64,000 nucleotides of DNA from JAHRVQ01 sp051278195 (GTDB lineage: Bacteria; Pseudomonadota; Gammaproteobacteria; Pseudomonadales; Azotimanducaceae). The stretch covers positions 6,455 through 70,454 of the forward strand of contig JBNMQM010000018.1 in NCBI GenBank assembly GCA_051278195.1, given 5' to 3'. Shown one piece after another: positions 18,196-25,896 of this stretch (the first letter of the stretch is position 1; the number at the start of each line of letters is the position of its first letter). The notes beneath the pieces are model-generated. The model saw nothing but the letters and a program-made list of their open reading frames with translations. It ran no database searches and was not told where the DNA came from. The position numbers and the translations under genes were made by a program.

Positions 18196-18655
18196 CGTCG
18201 TAACGGAACTACCGACGTTTTTGATCCCTTTGCAAAAAAGCAATTTATTGCTGCCCAACGCTGCGGTTGCAGAAATTATTCCCTACGAGCCGCTGCGACG
18301 TGTTCAGGACACACCGGACTGGTTTTTAGGCTTCCTTGCGTGGCGGGGTGTTCAGGTTCCCGTAGCATCATTTGAAATGTTGACGGTTGAGCGTGCCAGT
18401 TTCTCTCTGGTCAGTGTTGCGAGTGCAAATCTTGTCATTTTGCGGGCGCTTGGTGGTGCCGAAGACTTCAGTTACTTTGCGATAGTGGCGCAAATGCTGC
18501 CGCAGCTCGAGCGTGTCAGCGCGGATCAGTTGTTTGAGACCGACGAGCCGATCGCTCGAACCGAGCTACTCAAAGTCAGGTTTGGCAATAACCTGGTCTC
18601 GATTCCGGATTTGGATTTTATTGAGTCAGAAATTCGTACTGTCGCTTTCCAGTAA
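18188..18655 (+). CDS. chpC: CheW-like protein ChpC
   Basis: A 155-residue CheW-fold adaptor, the second in this operon. It probably couples further receptors or ligands to ChpA. It uses a GTG start at 18188 that overlaps the end of chpA by eight bases; AGGA lies eight bases upstream. The protein begins with a Leu-Ile-Pro-Leu-Gln stretch and Leu-Leu-Pro-Asn-Ala-Ala-Val-Ala-Glu-Ile, typical of ChpC. In Pseudomonas chpB, a CheB-like methylesterase, separates chpA and chpC. Here they overlap, so chpB is absent. The 3' end overlaps rsmE on the other strand by 30 bases. Confidence 0.88.
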   Translation: MSDVVTELPTFLIPLQKSNLLLPNAAVAEIIPYEPLRRVQDTPDWFLGFLAWRGVQVPVASFEMLTVERASFSLVSVASANLVILRALGGAEDFSYFAIVAQMLPQLERVSADQLFETDEPIARTELLKVRFGNNLVSIPDLDFIESEIRTVAFQ

Positions 18656-19381
18656 TGCCTGATTCACCAGCGTTATTAGACTAATAGCGGCTGTCTCTGC
18701 TCTCAGAATCCGCGGCCCTAAATTGATGCCGTTAAACCCAGTCGCATTGGCGAGCGCCATCTCGCTTTCGCTAAAGCCACCCTCCGGTCCGACCAAAATA
18801 CTAATGTGCTCTGGGCTCGCCTTGTCCTTTGCGAGCAGGTTTCGCTGTGGCTTCTCATTTGGGTTGGCAGCGGGATCGGCAATCAGGCGATTACCTTGCT
18901 GGTGTTGGCACCAGTCAGAAAGTTCTCGCGGCACCATGACCTGAGGAATGATGTTCATCCCACACTGTTCGCAGCTGCTGATTGCGATGGCCTGCCAGTG
19001 GTCCTGGCGGGATTTAACCTGCTTCATGGGGACCGTTATACGATCAGTAATGAGTGGTTGAATGAACGCAACGCCAAGCTCTACCGCCTTCTGAAGTGCG
19101 AAATCCATAGCCTCTCGTTTGAGAATGCCTAGCCCGAGAGTTACGTCTCTGGGCGGGGTTCGATTGACGGGGCTGTGTGCTCCAAGTGAGGCGCAGACTG
19201 ACTTCTTGGTGACATCGGTCAGAGTTGCTGGATATTCGCCGCCAGTACCATTGAATAATATGAGCGGATTCCCGGCCTTTAAGCGCAGTACATTCCGAAT
19301 GTAATGTGCTCGCTCTGCAACGATCTCGATTGATCCGTTGGGCTCAAGCGGCTGATCTATGAAAAAGCGAGAAATGCGCAC
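18626..19381 (-). CDS. rsmE: 16S rRNA (uracil-1498-N3)-methyltransferase RsmE
   Basis: A SPOUT-class methyltransferase that uses S-adenosylmethionine to methylate U1498 of 16S rRNA. The 251-residue length is typical. An N-terminal PUA-like domain (about 1-70) contains the family's Arg-Ala-His-Tyr-Ile-Arg-Asn-Val-Leu-Arg. The C-terminal trefoil-knot domain contains Val-Gly-Pro-Glu-Gly-Gly-Phe and Leu-Gly-Pro-Arg-Ile-Leu-Arg-Ala-Glu-Thr-Ala, the SAM-binding knot. It lies eight bases downstream of... metF's stop is at 19389, so rsmE follows metF closely on the minus strand, in a run with metK (the SAM synthase). The functional link through SAM may be coincidental. Confidence 0.95.
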   Translation of the reverse strand: MRISRFFIDQPLEPNGSIEIVAERAHYIRNVLRLKAGNPLILFNGTGGEYPATLTDVTKKSVCASLGAHSPVNRTPPRDVTLGLGILKREAMDFALQKAVELGVAFIQPLITDRITVPMKQVKSRQDHWQAIAISSCEQCGMNIIPQVMVPRELSDWCQHQQGNRLIADPAANPNEKPQRNLLAKDKASPEHISILVGPEGGFSESEMALANATGFNGINLGPRILRAETAAISLITLVNQALLESDSTNF

Positions 19382-19388
19382 GAGAAGG

Positions 19389-20234
19389 CTATAGCCCGAG
19401 ATTCCGCCACAGTTTCATCGCTGGTAGCGATTGGTTTAGGGTATAGAAGTGCAACCCCGGCGCGCCACCGGCGAGCAACTGTTCGCAGAGACGCGTGACA
19501 ACTTCTTCGCCAAATGCTTTTAGAGCCTCTGGTTCGTCCTCGTAAGACTCCAAATGCTTTCGGATCCATCGCGGAATATCCGCGCCACAGTTGTCAGAAA
19601 AACGGATCAGGTTGCGGTAGCCGGTAATCGGCATAATCCCAGGCACGATGGGAATATCGATACCGAGTTTTTCGCAGCCATCAACAAACCGAAAATAGGC
19701 TTCAGCGTTGTAAAAATACTGGGTGATAGCGCTATCCGCGCCAGCGTCGACTTTCTCTTTGAAGTATTGCAGGTCGGACTCAACACTACGCGAATCAGGA
19801 TGAACCTCGGGATAAGCTGCCACTTCTATATGGAAGTGATCGCCTGTTATCTTGCGAATAAAGCTCACTAGCTCACTGGCGTAAGCCATCTTGCCAGAAC
19901 CTCCGGTACCAGAAGGTACGTCGCCTCGTAGCGCGACCACGCGGGTTACGCCAGCGTCTTTATAGTCCTGAACGAGTGCTTCGATCTTGTCTGGGCTGTC
20001 GCCACCAAAGGACAGGTGCGGTGCCACTGATGATCCCTTTTCTTTTATCTGCATAACAGCCTGGCGGGTGCCATCTCGCGTAGAGCCGCCAGCGCCGTAG
20101 GTCACGGAAAAAAAGTGTGGGTCTAGGGCACTCAGTTTGTCATGAATTTTGTCCATCTTTGCGATGGCCTCGTCACTCTTGGGTGCCGAAAATTCGAAAC
20201 TGAAGTGCTTTGGAAATTGCGCTTGCGCAGTCAC
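19389..20234 (-). CDS. metF: Methylenetetrahydrofolate reductase
   Basis: Reduces 5,10-methylene-THF to 5-methyl-THF with a flavin cofactor, supplying the methyl group for methionine. I use the GTG at 20234, giving 281 residues. It starts Met-Thr-Ala-Gln just before the conserved Phe-Ser-Phe-Glu-Phe-x-x-Pro-Lys motif, has a GGGGA site five to six bases upstream, and lies 31 bases after the metK stop. A further-upstream ATG would overlap metK by 95 bases and add an unconserved leader. Other motifs include Ser-Val-Thr-Tyr-Gly-Ala-Gly-Gly-Ser-Thr, Leu-Arg-Gly-Asp and Ile-Thr-Gln-Tyr-Phe-Tyr-Asn. ahcY, often between metK and metF in this class, is missing here. Confidence 0.94.
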   Translation of the reverse strand: MTAQAQFPKHFSFEFSAPKSDEAIAKMDKIHDKLSALDPHFFSVTYGAGGSTRDGTRQAVMQIKEKGSSVAPHLSFGGDSPDKIEALVQDYKDAGVTRVVALRGDVPSGTGGSGKMAYASELVSFIRKITGDHFHIEVAAYPEVHPDSRSVESDLQYFKEKVDAGADSAITQYFYNAEAYFRFVDGCEKLGIDIPIVPGIMPITGYRNLIRFSDNCGADIPRWIRKHLESYEDEPEALKAFGEEVVTRLCEQLLAGGAPGLHFYTLNQSLPAMKLWRNLGL

Positions 20235-20265
20235 ATGCTTCCCCGTTAGTCCTAGAGTGCTTTCA

Positions 20266-21420
20266 CTAAAGTGCTTTTGCCAGAAGTTCGGCCTTGTCGG
20301 TTTTCTCCCAGGTGAAGTTCGGCTCTTCTCGACCGAAATGGCCGTAGGCCGCAGTATCACGATAGATCGGTCGTTTCAGGTCGAGCATGGCAATTAAGCC
20401 CTTTGGTCGAAGATCAAAGTGCTCGCGCACCAGGGCTTCGATTTCATGGTCAGGTAGTTTTCCCGTGCCGAAGGTGTCGATGCTGATGGAGGTTGGTTCA
20501 GAGACGCCAATGGCGTAGGACACTTGAATTTCGCAGCGGTCTGCAATGCCAGCGGCGACAAGGTTTTTAGCCACATAACGAGTTGCATAGGCAGCGCTGC
20601 GGTCAACTTTTGACGGATCTTTACCTGAGAATGCGCCTCCACCGTGTCGGGCCATGCCGCCGTAAGTATCGACAATGATCTTTCGTCCGGTCAGGCCACA
20701 ATCACCTACAGGGCCACCGATAACGAAGTTGCCAGTCGGGTTGATATGAAACTTAGTGTCAGCATGTAACCAATTGGCGGGGAGCACGGGCTTAATAATC
20801 TCTTCCATTACCGCTTCCTGGAGGTCTTTTAGCGACACATCAGGATCATGTTGGGTCGATAGCACAACGGCCTCGATACTGATCGGCACACCGTTGTCAT
20901 CATATTTGAATGTCACCTGACTTTTCGCATCGGGTCGGAGGAACGAAAGTTTGCCACTTTTGCGAACGTCAGCTTGCATTTTAACCAGACGATGGGAGTA
21001 GGTCACGGGCGCTGGCATCAATACATCAGTTTCATTGCTGGCATAACCAAACATGAGACCCTGGTCGCCGGCTCCTTGATCGTGATCTGTAGATTCATTG
21101 ACGCCCATGGCAATATCGGGAGACTGTTTGCCAATGGCGTTTAACACGGCACAGGACGCGCCGTCGAAGCCGACGTCGGAGCTGTTATAGCCAATGTCCA
21201 GAATCACGTCTCGGCAAAGCTGCTCGAGGTCAACCCAAGCAGTGGTCGTAATTTCGCCAGCCAGTACCACCATGCCGGTTTTTACCATGGTCTCACAGGC
21301 AACTCGAGCTTCTGGGTCTTCGGCCAGAATGGCGTCCAAGACCGCATCGGATATTTGGTCCGCCATTTTATCGGGATGGCCTTCAGATACGGACTCGGAC
21401 GTGAAAATACGATTGGTCAT
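20266..21420 (-). CDS. metK: S-adenosylmethionine synthase
   Basis: Makes S-adenosylmethionine from methionine and ATP. The 384-residue protein has the family motifs in order: Gly-His-Pro-Asp-Lys-Met-Ala-Asp-Gln-Ile-Ser (from residue 15), Gly-Ala-Gly-Asp-Gln-Gly-Leu-Met-Phe-Gly-Tyr (about 117-127) and the phosphate loop Gly-Gly-Gly-Ala-Phe-Ser-Gly-Lys-Asp (about 258-266). TTAGG lies before the ATG with a suitable spacer. It heads the metK-metF-rsmE run and diverges from tkt. A possible minus-strand -10 (TAGAAT) lies about 35 bases upstream, without a convincing -35. Confidence 0.97.
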   Translation of the reverse strand: MTNRIFTSESVSEGHPDKMADQISDAVLDAILAEDPEARVACETMVKTGMVVLAGEITTTAWVDLEQLCRDVILDIGYNSSDVGFDGASCAVLNAIGKQSPDIAMGVNESTDHDQGAGDQGLMFGYASNETDVLMPAPVTYSHRLVKMQADVRKSGKLSFLRPDAKSQVTFKYDDNGVPISIEAVVLSTQHDPDVSLKDLQEAVMEEIIKPVLPANWLHADTKFHINPTGNFVIGGPVGDCGLTGRKIIVDTYGGMARHGGGAFSGKDPSKVDRSAAYATRYVAKNLVAAGIADRCEIQVSYAIGVSEPTSISIDTFGTGKLPDHEIEALVREHFDLRPKGLIAMLDLKRPIYRDTAAYGHFGREEPNFTWEKTDKAELLAKAL

Positions 21421-21504
21421 GTTTAGCCTAAGGTCTGAACGAAAGGCGATATTCTACCCGCACCACAATGTGAAACCCACCGGACGGGGTGATAATCATT
21501 CAAG

Positions 21505-21525
21505 ATGAAGGCAAATCTGCTTCAT
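21505..21525. other. Small inverted repeat between metK and tkt
   Basis: ATGAAG at 21505-21510 pairs with CTTCAT at 21520-21525; two more inner pairs form if one G is bulged. It sits in the 226-base divergent region between metK and tkt, which otherwise shows no ORF and no riboswitch that I can recognise. It could be an operator half-site pair or chance. I see no MetJ-box array. Confidence 0.3.
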
Positions 21526-21646
21526 TCATCCATCTCATTCACGTCACTTGCAGTAAAATTTGAATATCCGGTTGAGGTCAGGGTGTCGCTAAGGGAAAAT
21601 AGCGCTCTTCTTTTACACCCAACGGCAATCTTGATGAGTACTGACT

Positions 21647-23638
21647 ATGAACGATAGGCAATCACGTGCGAATGCCATCCGTGCTCTAGCGATGGATGCT
21701 GTGCAAAAGGCAAACTCCGGCCATCCTGGAGCGCCGATGGGTATGGCTGATATGGCCGAGGTGCTCTGGCGAGACTTTCTCCAGCACAACCCAACTAACC
21801 CCGACTGGCTAAACCGCGATCGATTCGTGCTCTCCAATGGCCACGGCTCGATGCTGATGTATTCGCTTTTGCATCTGACCGGCTACGACTTGCCGATGTC
21901 TGAACTCGAGAACTTTCGTCAGCTGGGGTCTAAAACGCCAGGGCATCCAGAATATGGCTATACCCCAGGCATAGAAACGACCACGGGCCCGTTAGGTCAG
22001 GGATTAGCGAACGCGGTAGGCATGGCCATCGCCGAAAAACTATTGGCCGCAAGGTTTAACCAAGAACAACATCAGATTGTTGATCACAGGACCTATGTCT
22101 TCGCCGGTGATGGTTGTTTGATGGAAGGTATCTCTCACGAGACGGCTTCTCTAGCTGGCACGCTGCAACTTGGCAAGCTGACCTGCCTTTACGACGATAA
22201 CGGCATTTCAATCGATGGCAACATAGACGGTTGGTTTACTGACGACACGCCAGCCCGCTTTCGCGCCTATGGTTGGCAGGTCATTGAAGCGGTAGATGGC
22301 CACGATGCTGAGGCGATTGCAGCGGCTTTGAGAGAAGCGCATGACAATGCAGAGCAGCCCACATTGATTTGTTGCAAAACTCACATTGGTTTTGGTTCGC
22401 CTAATAAGTCTGGTAAGGCCTCGAGTCATGGCTCGCCGCTCGGACTGGATGAAGTTGCCCTGACTCGCGAAGCACTCGGCTGGACAGCCGCGCCTTTCGA
22501 GATTCCAGAAGATATCAAAGCCGGTTGGGATTGTCGGCAAAAAGGTAGTGATCTTGAAAATACCTGGAATCAATCATTTGCAGAATATGCTCAGAGCTAT
22601 CCTGTTTTGGCCGCCGAATTTGAGCGACGGATGTCTGGAGATTTGCCTGAAAACTGGTCGACGACCATGGACGCATTTCAGGCTGAAGTCATCGCTGCTG
22701 GGGCCAGCAAAGCATCCAGGCAAGCGTCTGCAGATGTGATTGCCGAAATGGCCACGATACTGCCGGAGTTGTTGGGTGGTTCTGCTGATCTAAGTGGCTC
22801 GAACAACACCAATTGGCCTGACATGAAGGTTGTTAAACCCGGTTCCGAAGAGGGCAACTATATCCACTATGGCGTTCGTGAATTCGGTATGACGGCCATA
22901 GCAAACGGCATTGCTCTGCACGGTGGTTTTAAAGCCTATACCGGAACCTTTCTGATTTTTATGGAATACGCACGTAATGCGGTGCGCATGTCCGCGTTGA
23001 TGGGCATTCAGAACATTCATGTTTATACGCACGATTCAATTGGCCAAGGGGAAGATGGACCAACCCACCAGCCGATTGAGCAGTTGGCTAATTTACGTGG
23101 TACGCCGAACATGTCTACCTGGCGTCCTTGCGATACCCTGGAAACGGTTTTTGCATGGCGCGCCGCGATTGAGCGAAATAATGGCCCTAGCGCACTGGTT
23201 TTTTCCCGCCAAGCATTACCTTTTCAGACGCGGGATGATCAGCAGGTGTCTGATATTGGCAAAGGTGCTTACATTCTGAAAGATGCCTCGGAACCCTGTG
23301 CGATTCTGATTGCGACTGGCTCGGAAGTCTCTATTGCTGTCGCAGCGTGGGAGTCGTTGTCTGCCGAAGGGGTTCATGTTCGAGTAGTTTCGATGCCTTG
23401 CGCGAATGTGTTTGAACAGCAGGATGCCGCCTACCAGGAAGCCGTATTGCCCTCAAGTATGCGTAATCGAATAGCCATTGAGGCGGGCCATCCTGACTAC
23501 TGGCGCAAGTGGGTGGGCCTGGACGGGCAAGTAATTGGGATTTCGAGTTTTGGCGAATCAGGGCCGGGCGGCGCCGTGATGACTCATTTTGGGTTTACGC
23601 CTGAGAACCTAATCGCGAAGGTAAAAGACAGTTTATGA
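21647..23638 (+). CDS. tkt: Transketolase
   Basis: A thiamine-diphosphate enzyme that transfers two-carbon ketol units between sugar phosphates in the non-oxidative pentose phosphate pathway or the Calvin cycle. The 663-residue length is typical. The start Arg-Ala-Asn-Ala-Ile-Arg-Ala-Leu-Ala-Met-Asp and the Gly-His-Pro-Gly-Ala-Pro-Met-Gly motif near residue 28 are conserved. The cofactor motif is Gly-Asp-Gly-Cys-Leu-Met-Glu-Gly (about 155-162). The pyrimidine-domain motif is Gly-Glu-Asp-Gly-Pro-Thr-His-Gln-Pro. It overlaps pgk by four bases, so tkt, pgk and fba form one unit. epd or gap, found between tkt and pgk in many relatives, is absent. Confidence 0.97.
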   Translation: MNDRQSRANAIRALAMDAVQKANSGHPGAPMGMADMAEVLWRDFLQHNPTNPDWLNRDRFVLSNGHGSMLMYSLLHLTGYDLPMSELENFRQLGSKTPGHPEYGYTPGIETTTGPLGQGLANAVGMAIAEKLLAARFNQEQHQIVDHRTYVFAGDGCLMEGISHETASLAGTLQLGKLTCLYDDNGISIDGNIDGWFTDDTPARFRAYGWQVIEAVDGHDAEAIAAALREAHDNAEQPTLICCKTHIGFGSPNKSGKASSHGSPLGLDEVALTREALGWTAAPFEIPEDIKAGWDCRQKGSDLENTWNQSFAEYAQSYPVLAAEFERRMSGDLPENWSTTMDAFQAEVIAAGASKASRQASADVIAEMATILPELLGGSADLSGSNNTNWPDMKVVKPGSEEGNYIHYGVREFGMTAIANGIALHGGFKAYTGTFLIFMEYARNAVRMSALMGIQNIHVYTHDSIGQGEDGPTHQPIEQLANLRGTPNMSTWRPCDTLETVFAWRAAIERNNGPSALVFSRQALPFQTRDDQQVSDIGKGAYILKDASEPCAILIATGSEVSIAVAAWESLSAEGVHVRVVSMPCANVFEQQDAAYQEAVLPSSMRNRIAIEAGHPDYWRKWVGLDGQVIGISSFGESGPGGAVMTHFGFTPENLIAKVKDSL

Positions 23639-24810
23639 GCATTATTGATATCAGAGATCTCGATGTCTCCGGTAAGCGGGTGCTTGTGCGAGAGGACCTC
23701 AACGTACCCTTGAAAAACGGTAAGGTCTCGAGCGATGCACGAATTCGCGCCGCGCTGCCAACCATTCGCTTGCTGATTGAGCGAGGCGCAAAACTGATGG
23801 TGATGTCTCACTTGGGAAGGCCAAAAGAAGGGGTGCCGATCGAGGATCAGGCCGAGTTTTCAATGGCCCCAGTCGCGGATCATATTCGTCAGAGTACCGG
23901 CCTGAACGTCAGGCTTGTGGATGATTACCTGGATGGCGTTGAATTTGGCGATGAAGATCTTATTCTGTTCGAGAATGTCCGGGTCAACACGGGTGAATCA
24001 AAGAATGATGAACAGCTCGCAAAAAAATTCGCCAGTTTGTGCGACATTTTTGCAATGGATGCTTTTGGGACTGCTCATCGTGCGCAGGCAACCACCGAAG
24101 GCGTCGCGCGATATGCGCCTATTGCGGCGGCCGGACCGCTGATGATATCGGAGTTAGATGCTTTGGGTCGCGCGCTCTTGGCACCTAAAGCACCCGTCGT
24201 TGCGATCGTCGGTGGCAGTAAAGTTTCGACCAAGCTGGAAGTGCTAGATGCGCTATCGGACAAGGTAGATACGTTGATTGTTGGCGGCGGAATTGCCAAT
24301 ACGTTTATCGCTGCGCAGGGTTTTGAGGTAGGCACATCTCTTTATGAAGCTAATTTAGTAACCACCGCTCGGACCCTGATGGGTCGGGTCAATGTCCCAG
24401 TCCCAACCGATGTGGTGGTGGCAGATGGGTTTGATCAGCCAGAGACAGCGACCATCGTTGCGGCAGATGCCATCGGTAAAGCGCAAATGGTTTTAGATAT
24501 CGGTCCGGACAGCCAGGCGGCAATTGCAGAGATTATTGCTTCTGCCGGCACCATCATATGGAATGGCCCGGTTGGTGTTTTTGAACAGGCTGCCTTTGCA
24601 GGTGGTACTCGGAGTCTCGCGGAAGCCATTGCCCAGAACAGTGGGTTTTCAATTGCCGGGGGTGGTGACACATTGGCGGCTATCGACCAGTTTGGGATCA
24701 CAGACAAGGTATCGTATATATCGACAGGCGGTGGTGCTTTTCTAGAGTTCGTAGAAGGTAAGGTATTGCCAGCGGTTGCCGTATTGGAAGCACGCGGAAC
24801 TCAATCATAA
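23635..24810 (+). CDS. pgk: Phosphoglycerate kinase
   Basis: Reversibly transfers phosphate between 1,3-bisphosphoglycerate and ADP in glycolysis and gluconeogenesis. The 391-residue protein shows the N-terminal Arg-Glu-Asp-Leu-Asn-Val-Pro motif (about 18-24), Ser-His-Leu-Gly-Arg-Pro near residue 60, Asp-Ala-Phe-Gly-Thr-Ala-His-Arg (about 142-149), Val-Gly-Gly-Ser-Lys-Val-Ser-Thr-Lys and the C-terminal Gly-Gly-Gly-Asp-Thr hinge and nucleotide loop. ATGA overlap with tkt indicates coupling. fba follows after 15 bases with a good AAGGAG-type site. Confidence 0.97.
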   Translation: MSIIDIRDLDVSGKRVLVREDLNVPLKNGKVSSDARIRAALPTIRLLIERGAKLMVMSHLGRPKEGVPIEDQAEFSMAPVADHIRQSTGLNVRLVDDYLDGVEFGDEDLILFENVRVNTGESKNDEQLAKKFASLCDIFAMDAFGTAHRAQATTEGVARYAPIAAAGPLMISELDALGRALLAPKAPVVAIVGGSKVSTKLEVLDALSDKVDTLIVGGGIANTFIAAQGFEVGTSLYEANLVTTARTLMGRVNVPVPTDVVVADGFDQPETATIVAADAIGKAQMVLDIGPDSQAAIAEIIASAGTIIWNGPVGVFEQAAFAGGTRSLAEAIAQNSGFSIAGGGDTLAAIDQFGITDKVSYISTGGGAFLEFVEGKVLPAVAVLEARGTQS

Positions 24811-24825
24811 TCTAAGGAGAAACTC

Positions 24826-25893
24826 ATGGCTCTAGTTAGCATGCGACAGTTGCTCGACCACGCCGCAGAAAATAGTTACGGCGTTCCGGCGTTTAACGTG
24901 AACAACCTTGAGCAAATGCGCGCAATTATGGAGGCCGCAGAGCATACGAACAGTCCCGTTATTGTTCAAGCCTCCGCCGGTGCTCGTAAATATGCTGGCG
25001 CCAATTTTCTGCGCCACCTTATATTGGCCGCGATTGAGGAATTTCCAGATATTCCTATTGTGATGCATCAGGATCATGGGGCCTCGCCCGATTCCTGTCA
25101 GCGCTCGATTCAATACGGTTTTTCTTCGGTGATGATGGATGGATCTTTAATGCCAGATCAGAAGACCCCGGCGAGCTATGAGTACAATGTTGAAGTGACG
25201 CGTCGTACGACCGAAATGGCGCACGCCTGTGGCGTGACGGTTGAGGGTGAGCTCGGCTGTTTGGGCTCCCTTGAAACAGGTGAGGCCGGTGAGGAAGATG
25301 GCGTTGGCGCTGCTGGAAAGCTGTCAATGGAACAGATGTTAACCGATCCAGATGAAGCTGTAGATTTTGTCACGCAAACTAAAGTGGATGCCCTCGCAAT
25401 TGCGATTGGCACCAGTCACGGCGCCTACAAATTTACTCGACCGCCCACGGGCGACATCTTGGCCATTGATCGCATCAAGGCTATTCATGATCGTCTGCCG
25501 AATACACACCTCGTCATGCATGGCTCATCGAGCGTGCCTCAGGAATGGTTAAAAGTGATTAATAAATTCGGTGGTGATATTCCCGAAACTTACGGTGTGC
25601 CCGTCGAAGAAATCCAGGAAGGTATCAAGCATGGTGTCCGTAAGATCAACATTGATACGGACTTGCGTTTAGCATCCACTGGCTCCATTCGGCAGTTCTT
25701 GGCAGAAAACAAATCCGAGTTTGATCCTCGTAAATACTTTGCTGCTTCACAGAAAGCGATGAGAGACATTGTGATTGCTCGCTATGAAGCGTTCGGTACT
25801 GCTGGGCAAGCATCAAAAATCAAACCGATATCTCTCGACGCTATGGCGGACAAGTACATGGCCGGATCACTTGACCCGAAAATGAAAGGTTAA
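24826..25893 (+). CDS. fba: Class II fructose-bisphosphate aldolase
   Basis: A zinc-dependent aldolase that splits or forms fructose 1,6-bisphosphate. The 355-residue size and the Glu-Glu-Asp-Gly-Val stretch in the middle are those of the Calvin-cycle/IIA-related subtype common in Proteobacteria. Zinc ligands are expected in Met-His-Gln-Asp-His-Gly (about residues 82-87) and in His-Gly-Val-Arg-Lys. The active-site motif Asn-Ile-Asp-Thr-Asp-Leu-Arg lies near residue 275. AAGGAG lies seven to eight bases before the ATG. It closes the tkt-pgk-fba set. Confidence 0.96.
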   Translation: MALVSMRQLLDHAAENSYGVPAFNVNNLEQMRAIMEAAEHTNSPVIVQASAGARKYAGANFLRHLILAAIEEFPDIPIVMHQDHGASPDSCQRSIQYGFSSVMMDGSLMPDQKTPASYEYNVEVTRRTTEMAHACGVTVEGELGCLGSLETGEAGEEDGVGAAGKLSMEQMLTDPDEAVDFVTQTKVDALAIAIGTSHGAYKFTRPPTGDILAIDRIKAIHDRLPNTHLVMHGSSSVPQEWLKVINKFGGDIPETYGVPVEEIQEGIKHGVRKINIDTDLRLASTGSIRQFLAENKSEFDPRKYFAASQKAMRDIVIARYEAFGTAGQASKIKPISLDAMADKYMAGSLDPKMKG

Positions 25894-25896
25894 CGA

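Noticed and set aside
20235..20360. Upstream ATG start for metF
   Set aside because: It would overlap metK by 95 bases and add an unconserved leader; the GTG at 20234 has a ribosome site and fits the family.
21421..21646. SAM riboswitch or MetJ operator upstream of metK
   Set aside because: No conserved SAM-aptamer core or tandem MetJ boxes seen; only a short imperfect inverted repeat.
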